Origin: a virus
IMG/VR virus record: IMGVR_UViG_3300005265_000013
Span: 1-40,973 of that record
Length of the DNA stretch: 40,973 nt
Reading direction: 5' to 3' (one strand)
In this document: one piece after another, positions 20,227-27,335 of the stretch
Layout of the letters: the number at the start of each line of letters is the position of its first letter
Numbering within the stretch: the stretch's first letter is position 1
Notes under the pieces: model-generated
Told to the model about the DNA's origin: nothing
What the model saw: the letters and a program-made list of their open reading frames with translations, nothing else
The model's database searches: none
Translations under genes and position numbers: made by a program

Positions 20227-20962
20227 ACATAATCTTGCTGTGATTGGTTGGGGAGTAGTTGGAAAGGCAACTGCCCTGGCTTTAGGGATAGATAACTATT
20301 GGAGTAGAAGTTCATCTACTCAGGAATTTGAGGAGTTGATTGCTAAAAATGATGTGATTTTTATTTGCCTTCCTACACCAACAAAGAAGAGAAAACAAGA
20401 TTTAAGTGCTATTGAAAATGTCTTGGAAAGAGCCTCTGGAATTCCCAGCAATCCTCTGTATGTTGTCCGCTCAACTGTTTTGCCAGGAGTTACGCAGTAT
20501 CTCTCCAAAAAATACAAATTAAGAATGGCACATATTCCTGAGTTTTTAACAGAAGCCACCGCTTATGAGGATGCTCTTAACCCTGATTTAATTGTGATTG
20601 GCTGTGATGATGCAAGAGATGCCCATATTTTAAGAGAAATCTATATAGACTTTCCTAAAGTTCTTATGACAGACAGCAAGACAGCAGAGATGATTAAATA
20701 TGCTGTGAATTGTTTTTATGCTACTAAAGTCATTTATGGTAACCAGATTTGGGAGCTTTGCGATAAGGAAGGAATTTGCTATGAGACTGTAAGAGATGCG
20801 ATGTATCAGATGAAGTGGATTGGTAAAAATCATCTTACAATTCCTTTTAGAGGTAGAAGGAAATTGGGAGGAAAATGTCTTCCAAAAGACCTAAGGGCAT
20901 TTGCGACGTTTTCTAAGTTACCTTTGCTTGAAAAAGTGGTAGAAATTGATAACTCGCTATGA
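20219..20962 (+). CDS. Short UDP-glucose/GDP-mannose dehydrogenase relative
   Basis: A 247-residue protein. It has NAD-binding IGWGVVG, LPTPTK, RSTVLPG, PEFLTEATAYEDALNPDLIVIG, EMIKYAVNCFYATK and catalytic GGKCLPKD (Cys220). This family oxidises a nucleotide sugar at C6 to a uronic acid with NAD. Full-length members have a further ~100-residue UDP-binding C-terminal domain, which is absent here, so substrate binding must differ or the enzyme pairs with another protein. It is translated as part of the glyco-operon (4-nt overlap with the next gene). Confidence 0.8.
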   Translation: MSKHNLAVIGWGVVGKATALALGIDNYWSRSSSTQEFEELIAKNDVIFICLPTPTKKRKQDLSAIENVLERASGIPSNPLYVVRSTVLPGVTQYLSKKYKLRMAHIPEFLTEATAYEDALNPDLIVIGCDDARDAHILREIYIDFPKVLMTDSKTAEMIKYAVNCFYATKVIYGNQIWELCDKEGICYETVRDAMYQMKWIGKNHLTIPFRGRRKLGGKCLPKDLRAFATFSKLPLLEKVVEIDNSL

Positions 20963-21693
20963 GATTCTCAATTTGTCTTTTGACACACAAAAGGTTTCCT
21001 GATGATAATAAAAATATTTATTTCCTTAGGAGGGCAATAAATTCCGTTTTAACTCAGACCTTTCAAGATTGGGAGTTGGTTCTCCTGATAGATGGAAAAG
21101 ATAAGGCAAAAGCGAAGTTCCTTGAGACAATCAAAGACAAAAGAGTTAATTGGTATGAGCACATTCATAGAGGAAGATATATTGCAAGAAATGAAGCAAT
21201 GTTGCTCTCCAATGGTGAATGGATTACTTGGATGGACGATGATGACTTTTTAATGCCAATTTATCTTGAGGCAATTGATAAGGCAATTAAAAAATATCCT
21301 AACTATAAAGTATTTCATTTTGGAGCAACGATAATTCACGACGACTATGGAATTTCAGTAAGAGAAGTAGGACATTTTGAGGAAGACAAGATTGGATTTA
21401 AACCCTTTTCTTCAGGGAGAATATCAACAGGTTCTTTTGTTTTTCATAGGTCTGTTTATGAAGACATAGGAGAAATGCCGAACAGGCAATCTTGTTGGGA
21501 TTTTGCCGAAGCGATGAAGCAGAGATATCCTGAGCTCAGGAAATTCTTTCCAGGGACAAAAGAATTAGGGAATCCTTATGGTGATGATTTTGCCTATTTC
21601 TATATGATTACGAGGAAATATAAAAGCAAGGAATTAAAAACCGCTCTTTATATAGTCTGCGGTTCAAAAGGAAGGGAGCAACAATGGAAGTAA
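20959..21693 (+). CDS. Glycosyltransferase family 2
   Basis: A 244-residue GT-A fold protein. The opening FSICLLTHKRF, the AINSVLTQTFQDWELVLLIDG segment and the WITWMDDDDFL metal site (DXD) are those of inverting GT2 enzymes, which use a divalent metal and a nucleotide sugar. It overlaps its neighbours by 4 and 10 nt. The acceptor is unknown; from context a virion Ser/Thr glycan or a cell-surface glycan. Confidence 0.88.
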   Translation: MRFSICLLTHKRFPDDNKNIYFLRRAINSVLTQTFQDWELVLLIDGKDKAKAKFLETIKDKRVNWYEHIHRGRYIARNEAMLLSNGEWITWMDDDDFLMPIYLEAIDKAIKKYPNYKVFHFGATIIHDDYGISVREVGHFEEDKIGFKPFSSGRISTGSFVFHRSVYEDIGEMPNRQSCWDFAEAMKQRYPELRKFFPGTKELGNPYGDDFAYFYMITRKYKSKELKTALYIVCGSKGREQQWK

Positions 21694-22421
21694 GCAAATA
21701 TGATATTGTGATGGTTTCTTATCAAAGGTGGGAATATACCCGCAAAACCCTTGAGTATTTAAAAGAGAGAACAAAAACTCCTTATCGTCTTATCTTGGTT
21801 GATAACTGTTCTGACCCTCAAACTCAAAGATGGCTTCTGAAATACAAGGAGATGGGATTTATTGACCATTTGATAATTCTTGAAAGAAATTATGGAATTC
21901 ATATGGCTAAAAATTATGGTCTTGCTTTTGTAAGAACTACCTTTAGATATTATATTGATACTGATAATGATATTTTAGTTCCCGACCTTGAGCCAGATTG
22001 GTTGTCAAGGCTGGTTACGTTAATGGATAATAATCCTGAATACGGGGCAATTGCCCTTCAGCCACAAATCATGGTAGGGAGGGGACCTGTTCCTGAAACT
22101 GCTCCTGAAGTTTGCCCTATTTCTCATATTGGAGCATATATGAGGATTATGAGGATAGATTTGGTTAAAAAGGTGGGGGGATGGAAGAAGATTTACAATG
22201 CTAAAAGGAATGATGAGGAAAAGACTATTTGTTCTAAAATCTACAAAGAAGGATTTAAGGTTGGAGTAGCAAGAGATTTAAGGTGCTGGCATTTGTTTGG
22301 TAAGAATTGGGGCTATCCAGAAGATTTGAAACCAGAAGACCATGGACATCGTCCTGTATGGCCTCCGCCAGAACATTACGATAAGGTTAGAGTTGACCCT
22401 AAAACTTGGCAACCATTATGA
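21684..22421 (+). CDS. Glycosyltransferase family 2
   Basis: A 245-residue GT-A protein with DIVMVSYQRWEYTRKTLEYLKERT, PYRLILVDNCSD, NYGIHMAKNYGLA and the YYIDTDNDILVPD metal-binding segment. It is similar in layout to 20959..21693 but not a close copy, so the two probably add different sugars. The start lies 10 nt inside the end of the previous gene. The C-terminus is Pro/His-rich (GHRPVWPPPEHYDK). Confidence 0.85.
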   Translation: MEVSKYDIVMVSYQRWEYTRKTLEYLKERTKTPYRLILVDNCSDPQTQRWLLKYKEMGFIDHLIILERNYGIHMAKNYGLAFVRTTFRYYIDTDNDILVPDLEPDWLSRLVTLMDNNPEYGAIALQPQIMVGRGPVPETAPEVCPISHIGAYMRIMRIDLVKKVGGWKKIYNAKRNDEEKTICSKIYKEGFKVGVARDLRCWHLFGKNWGYPEDLKPEDHGHRPVWPPPEHYDKVRVDPKTWQPL

Positions 22422-22921
22422 AAAAATTAAATTTGGGCAGCGGTAAAAATCCAGTTAAAGGTTACATAAATATAGATATTCGTCCCGAAGCAAAAGACGT
22501 TGATATGATATTGAATTGCGAAAAACTGCCTTTTGCTGAGAAGAGCATTGATGAGGTCTTTGCTAAAGACCTTTTAGAACATTTCGGTTGGCGAAAATGG
22601 AAGAAAGTTTTAAGAGAATGGGTAAGAGTTTTGAAAGATGGTGGAGTAATAAAGTTAAGATTTCCTGACTTATCGAGAATAATTGATGAGTTTAAAGACA
22701 ACAGGATGAGCTTTGAAAGGATGGTTCAGCTAATTTTTGGAGACCAAGATTATTTACAAAATTTTCACAAAACAGGGCTAACATTAGAGTTGGTAGCAAC
22801 AGAGTTAGAGCAGTTGAATTGTACCATTCTACAAGCTTGGTATGATGGTGGAAGAGATGCCAGAATTACAGCAGTTAAGGGAAATAAAAAACCATTGGTT
22901 GATTTGAAACATCCATTATGA
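22418..22921 (+). CDS. SAM-dependent methyltransferase
   Basis: A 167-residue class I methyltransferase. Motif I is LNLGSGKNPVKGYINIDI, the acidic cofactor end follows, then LPFAEKSIDEVFAKDLLEHF and LREWVRVLKDGGVIKLRFPDLSRI, as in Methyltransf_11-type proteins that modify sugars or small molecules. The start at 22418 overlaps the previous stop (ATGA). Within a sugar cassette it is likely to O-methylate a sugar or glycan end. Confidence 0.83.
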   Translation: MKKLNLGSGKNPVKGYINIDIRPEAKDVDMILNCEKLPFAEKSIDEVFAKDLLEHFGWRKWKKVLREWVRVLKDGGVIKLRFPDLSRIIDEFKDNRMSFERMVQLIFGDQDYLQNFHKTGLTLELVATELEQLNCTILQAWYDGGRDARITAVKGNKKPLVDLKHPL

Positions 22922-23757
22922 AAAGAAAACTCTTAATTTTGTTAGCGTGGGAAAATTTTAGCAGGTATTACTCTGAACAGATAGCGGAGACTATTGAAGA
23001 ATTTTATGAGACCGACATTACTGCCGACCCTTCTGTAGATTTCTCAAAATATGATGTTGTGATGTCGTTTTTTCCTCACCGTCATCCTGATTGTCAAGAA
23101 AAGTTAGTTAAACTATTTTTTGAGCCTCACGAGATGGGTTTTAAGCTCGGTAGGGTGAATGTAGCTTGCTCTACCTATTCTTATCGTTTGCTTTTAAGAA
23201 AAGACTCCAATGCTCAGTTTGTTCCTCTTGGTGTTAATACTGAGCATTTTTATCCTCAGACTTCCTCTCATACTAAGGTGAGAATTGGTTGGTGTGGAGA
23301 ATATAAAAATCCACGCAAACAATTTAATAAACTTCAAGAAATGTTGTCTACAATTCCCGACATAGAATTTTACCCTAATCGCACAGAGAATTTTGGAGGA
23401 AAAGTTAAGGGTCCCTATGAGAAAGTAAGTGATATGGTGAACTATTATAAAGAGATTGATATCTATGTTTGCTCATCAGCAAGTGAGGGATTTGGTCTGC
23501 CTCTTCTTGAAGCATCTGCCTGCGGCAGACCAATAATTACTTTTGATGTGGGGATAGCAAGGGAGTTGAAACAGGATGGCGCAGGCGTAATGATTGTTAA
23601 TGATTTTCCTGAAATGAAAAGAAAAATCATTGAGTTAGCTCACGACAAGGAAGAAATAAAGAAATTGGGAGAAAAGAGTTATAGAGCAGTTCTTCGATAT
23701 TGGCGATGGAGTTCATTGAGAAAAAGATGGCTTCACGTTTTTAACTTAATAAAATGA
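22918..23757 (+). CDS. Glycosyltransferase, GT4-like
   Basis: A 279-residue GT-B protein, shorter than most GT4 enzymes. The C-terminal half has IGWCGEYKNPRKQFNKLQEML, IDIYVCSSASEGFGLPLLEASACGRPII (EX7E-type donor site) and a closing helix. The N-terminal half is reduced. It overlaps both neighbours by 4 nt (ATGA). Confidence 0.83.
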   Translation: MKRKLLILLAWENFSRYYSEQIAETIEEFYETDITADPSVDFSKYDVVMSFFPHRHPDCQEKLVKLFFEPHEMGFKLGRVNVACSTYSYRLLLRKDSNAQFVPLGVNTEHFYPQTSSHTKVRIGWCGEYKNPRKQFNKLQEMLSTIPDIEFYPNRTENFGGKVKGPYEKVSDMVNYYKEIDIYVCSSASEGFGLPLLEASACGRPIITFDVGIARELKQDGAGVMIVNDFPEMKRKIIELAHDKEEIKKLGEKSYRAVLRYWRWSSLRKRWLHVFNLIK

Positions 23758-24689
23758 AACTTCTAATAACTGACCATTTAGGGCAACATAAAACTACAAA
23801 AGAGTTAGAGAAATGGTTTAGGAACAAAGGACACGAGGTTAAGTGGAGTATGTATTATGACCCAAAACTTATGACTTGGTGCGATATTGCCCTATTTGAG
23901 TGGTGTGAGGGAATGGTGAATTTAGCGATAAAGGATGGATGGTGTAAGAAAAAACCCGTTTTTTGCCGAGCAATGGATATTGAAATATGGGCAAGGCAAT
24001 ATAACGGAATTGATTTGGGACAATTAAAAGGACTGGCTTATACTTCAAGAGCATTATTCTCTGTTATGAATGAAGATTTACATTTTCGTGAAAAATGGCC
24101 CGACCTAAATATTATCCATATTCCTTTATCTATTGATTTGAAGGAATGGACTTTTAAAGAAAGAAAGCCTGGAAGGAGAGTGGCTATAATTGGTCATATG
24201 TGGGGGTCGAAAGGAGCGGTAATGATACCTCAGTTTGTTGACCAATTGATTAAAAAAACAAAAGACGATTCTTGGCAGTTTTATCTTCAAGGACATTGGA
24301 GGCACGATGTTTGGCGATGGTATTTCCATTATTTTAAGCATATAATAAGAGAACTTAAACTTGAGAAAAACATTTTTATAAACGAGAAAAGAGTTCCTTC
24401 TATTGATGAGTTCTTAGAGGACAAAAATTATTTAATTACCTTTTCAATGAAGGATGCCTTTTCCCTAATAGTGGCGGAGGCAATGGCTAAGGGAATTAAG
24501 GCTCTTCCTCATAATTTTATAGGAGCAAAAGATATTTGGAAAAAATATGTCTGGAGCAGTTTTGATGAATTGTTTTATAGACTTTTGGAAGAAGAATACA
24601 ATTCTAAAGAATATCGCAGTTTTGTTGAAAGAAATTACTCCAATAAAGTTATTATGCCAAAATGGGAAAAGTTTTTAGGAGTAAAATGA
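23754..24689 (+). CDS. Glycosyltransferase-like protein, GT-B
   Basis: A 311-residue protein with a GT-B layout: an N-terminal domain (LLITDHLGQHKTTKELEKWFRNKGHEV), a linker, RRVAIIGHMWGSKGAVMIPQFVDQL, and FSMKDAFSLIVAEAMAKGIKALPHNFIGAKDIW in place of the GT4 donor site. It is more diverged than its neighbour, but the context and E-rich donor segment support a glycosyltransferase. It is coupled by 4-nt overlaps on both sides. Confidence 0.75.
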   Translation: MKLLITDHLGQHKTTKELEKWFRNKGHEVKWSMYYDPKLMTWCDIALFEWCEGMVNLAIKDGWCKKKPVFCRAMDIEIWARQYNGIDLGQLKGLAYTSRALFSVMNEDLHFREKWPDLNIIHIPLSIDLKEWTFKERKPGRRVAIIGHMWGSKGAVMIPQFVDQLIKKTKDDSWQFYLQGHWRHDVWRWYFHYFKHIIRELKLEKNIFINEKRVPSIDEFLEDKNYLITFSMKDAFSLIVAEAMAKGIKALPHNFIGAKDIWKKYVWSSFDELFYRLLEEEYNSKEYRSFVERNYSNKVIMPKWEKFLGVK

Positions 24690-25651
24690 AAAAAAGAATT
24701 CTTATTACTGGTATCACGGGATTTTTGGGGGAGGAGATGGCAAGACATTTAAATCCTAAGGAATTTGATATCTTTGGTCTTGCCAGAATGTCAGTTAACA
24801 CAAGGAGCAGTATAGGGATACTGCCTCCTCATATAAAAGTCCTCTACGGCGACCTAATGAGCTCGTTGAGCGTAAAAAAAATAGTAAAAGAGGTAAAGCC
24901 TCACATTATTATTCATTATGCCGCCTTGTCGCAGGTTAATTATTCTTTCTTTCATCCAGAGGAAGTAATTGATACTAATTTCTTAGGAACTGTAAGATTG
25001 GCAGAGGCAGCAAGGGAATGCCAAAATTTTGAAAAGTTTGTTTTTGCTTCTACTATTGAGGTTTATGGAGACCAAGACAAAAGAGAGCCTTACACTGAGG
25101 AACTCAAATCAAGACCAAATTGTCCTTATGCGGTTTCCAAAGTAGCCTGCGAGAAATATCTCCAATATCTTCATCGTGCTTTTGGTTTTCCTTGCGTGAT
25201 AGTTCGTCAGTCAAACGTTTATGGGAGAAAAAAAGACCCCTATTTTATTGTTGAGAAGATTATCTCAGAAATAATCAAGAATGAAGACTTAATATATTTA
25301 GGAAGTCCTGAGCCAGTAAGAAGTTTTATTTATATTAAAGATTTACTTTCTTTAGAAGAAAAAATCATTAAAAGCGATAAAAAAGAAATCTTGGGAGAAA
25401 TCTTTAATACAGGACCCGCTAACGGAATTTCAATTCGTGAGCTCTATGAATTGATAAAGAGACTTATGGGTTGGGAAGGAGGCGTAGTCTGGCAACAGAC
25501 CGAAGTAAGACCAGGAAAAGGAGAAGTTTGGTATTTAAATGTTTCCAACGAAAAAGCAAAAAGAATGTTGAATTGGCAACCAAAATATACTTTAGAAGAA
25601 GGATTGAAAGAGACAATAAGATTTTGGAAAATTAAATATGGAGAAATATAA
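24686..25651 (+). CDS. Nucleotide-sugar epimerase/dehydratase (extended SDR)
   Basis: A 321-residue protein with NAD-binding TGITGFLG, HYAALSQV, FASTIEVYG (catalytic Ser/Thr) and YAVSK (Tyr/Lys pair), then RQSNVYG and RSFIYIKDL, as in GDP-mannose 4,6-dehydratase and UDP-sugar epimerases. The exact substrate cannot be read. Together with the dehydrogenase relative it suggests the phage makes its own sugar donor. The start at 24686 overlaps the previous stop (ATGA). Confidence 0.85.
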   Translation: MKKRILITGITGFLGEEMARHLNPKEFDIFGLARMSVNTRSSIGILPPHIKVLYGDLMSSLSVKKIVKEVKPHIIIHYAALSQVNYSFFHPEEVIDTNFLGTVRLAEAARECQNFEKFVFASTIEVYGDQDKREPYTEELKSRPNCPYAVSKVACEKYLQYLHRAFGFPCVIVRQSNVYGRKKDPYFIVEKIISEIIKNEDLIYLGSPEPVRSFIYIKDLLSLEEKIIKSDKKEILGEIFNTGPANGISIRELYELIKRLMGWEGGVVWQQTEVRPGKGEVWYLNVSNEKAKRMLNWQPKYTLEEGLKETIRFWKIKYGEI

Positions 25652-26546
25652 TACATTTGTTTTCCCTATAATAAGAACCGATTTTATAGAAAGGGCTCTT
25701 GAAACGCTTTATGAATATACAGAGCCTAATTTTTATGTATATGTTATTGACCAATCTCCAAGTGGTATTTATAATAAAATCAAAGAGAGGACACACTTGT
25801 ATATAAGACCATATCGTAATTTAGGATTCGCAAAGGCTGCCAATACAGGAATAAGATTAGCAGACACCAAGTACATTACAGTCTGCAACGATGATGTAGA
25901 GTTCATAAATAAGAAATGGTGGTCTGGTATTTTGGAGACCTTTAAAAAGTATGGAGAGAAAGTTTTGGCAGTCAATCCAATGTCACCTAAGATAGCTGCA
26001 TGGGGCTATGGATATCCAGACCACTACCACAAAGAATTTATAGAGCTTTTGCCATATAAAAGAAAATATACAGAGAAGGATTATGAGTTTTTACTTAAAG
26101 GAGATTTCTCAAATATCAAAGATTTACCAACAACTTTCCCCCGTCACCAAAGTGGAGTTATTGATGCTTTTGCTGCTTGGTGTTCTGTTTTTAAGAGAAC
26201 TTCGTTTGAGAAGATAGGATATTTTCACGAGAGATTTTATCCTGGTGGAGGAGAAGATTATGACTTAAATGCTCGTGCTTATTCCAAGGGCTATCGTTTT
26301 CTTTGTACTCCTTTATCTTGGGTTTATCATCATTGGTCTAAAAGTAAGGGACCTGGTAGAGGAGAAAATACACCAAAAGAAGTTAGAGACCTAATTGATC
26401 CTAAAAGATGTTGGAATAAACTTGGAGAATTATGGCCAAAAGAATTAAACGAAGGACATGAGTTTGATGTCTGGGGATTTTATACTCATAAAGGAGTTAG
26501 AAAGCCTTTAAAAAGAGCAAAAGTAGAAGATTTTGTTCCTCTTTAA
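25638..26546 (+). CDS. Glycosyltransferase family 2 (rhamnosyltransferase-like)
   Basis: A 302-residue GT-A enzyme with VYVIDQSPSG, YRNLGFAKAANTGIRLA, the VCNDDVEFI metal site and GGGEDYDLNARAYSKGYRF, as in GT2 proteins that build bacterial surface polysaccharides. It is the last gene of the sugar cassette. A new promoter follows after only 7 bp. Confidence 0.88.
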   Translation: MEKYNTFVFPIIRTDFIERALETLYEYTEPNFYVYVIDQSPSGIYNKIKERTHLYIRPYRNLGFAKAANTGIRLADTKYITVCNDDVEFINKKWWSGILETFKKYGEKVLAVNPMSPKIAAWGYGYPDHYHKEFIELLPYKRKYTEKDYEFLLKGDFSNIKDLPTTFPRHQSGVIDAFAAWCSVFKRTSFEKIGYFHERFYPGGGEDYDLNARAYSKGYRFLCTPLSWVYHHWSKSKGPGRGENTPKEVRDLIDPKRCWNKLGELWPKELNEGHEFDVWGFYTHKGVRKPLKRAKVEDFVPL

Positions 26547-26553
26547 TTTCCTA

Positions 26554-26582
26554 TTGACAATAGAAAATAATTGTTTTAAGAT
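26554..26582 (+). promoter_or_regulatory. Promoter of tail gene 26592
   Basis: TTGACA (26554-26559), 17-bp spacer, TAAGAT (26577-26582). The ATG lies 9 nt downstream, matching the leaderless pattern. It uncouples the tail genes from the sugar cassette. Confidence 0.7.
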
Positions 26583-26591
26583 TATCTTACT

Positions 26592-27287
26592 ATGGCTTTT
26601 GATGATCACAAAAACTTTGCCTATTCTACAGTAGCAACAGCACCTTCTCCTGCTGATTCAGGAACTTCTTTAGATGTTCAATCTGGCGATGGTTCTAAAT
26701 TTCCTACACCTCCTTTTAATGCTACAGTTTGGCCTGCTAATCAGCAACCAACAACTTCAAATGCTGAAATTGTAAGAGTTACTGCTATTTCTACCGACAC
26801 CTTTACTATTACTCGTGCTCAGGAAGGCTCTAGTGCTCGTTCAATTCAAGTAGGAGACCAAATAGCAGCAACAATTACAGCTAAAAGTTTAACTGATATT
26901 GAGAATAGTATGGTTAAAGCTTATGTATCATCAGAAAACAATGCTCCTTTTGCTACTGATACAGTCGGTTCTTGGGTAGATATTACTGATGTTAGCATCA
27001 ATATTACATTAAGTAGCACACGAGACGTCTATTGTCTCTTTGATTGTCATGTTTATCACACTACTGCAGGCAAGGATATTCACTTGCGAATTTTAAGAAA
27101 TTCTACTGTTATTAGCCATGAAAGAAGAGTTCATTGTGATTCTGCGGTAGCACAATATCCTGTGGTCGTCGCTGCATTAGATAAAAATGTATCTGCGGGG
27201 AGTTATACCTATAAAGTTCAGGCTTACACAGATACAGCAAAGTTGCGAGTTAACAGTGTTAAGGGCTTGAAAGTTTTAGTAATATAA
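26592..27287 (+). CDS. Tail protein
   Basis: A 231-residue protein. The N-terminal part (FAYSTVATAPSPADSGTSLDVQSGDGSKFPTPPFNATVWP, EIVRVTAI, TITRAQEGSSARSIQVGDQIAATITAKSL) is a small beta domain often found at the base of phage tail spikes, fibres or baseplate parts. The second part is a beta-sandwich (VGSWVDITDVSINITL, AGSYTYKVQAY) of the kind that ends receptor-binding or collar proteins. No enzymatic site is visible. Leaderless start. Confidence 0.75.
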   Translation: MAFDDHKNFAYSTVATAPSPADSGTSLDVQSGDGSKFPTPPFNATVWPANQQPTTSNAEIVRVTAISTDTFTITRAQEGSSARSIQVGDQIAATITAKSLTDIENSMVKAYVSSENNAPFATDTVGSWVDITDVSINITLSSTRDVYCLFDCHVYHTTAGKDIHLRILRNSTVISHERRVHCDSAVAQYPVVVAALDKNVSAGSYTYKVQAYTDTAKLRVNSVKGLKVLVI

Positions 27288-27297
27288 CTTTGTCCTC

Positions 27298-27326
27298 TTT
27301 AATTTTTTCCTCTTTTTGGTTATACT
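27298..27326 (+). promoter_or_regulatory. Probable promoter of the giant Ser/Thr gene
   Basis: TATACT (27321-27326) lies 9 nt before the ATG at 27336, as in the other leaderless units. The -35 region at 17 bp is only TTTAAT, so it may be weak or depend on an activator. Confidence 0.5.
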
Positions 27327-27335
27327 GTAGTCACC

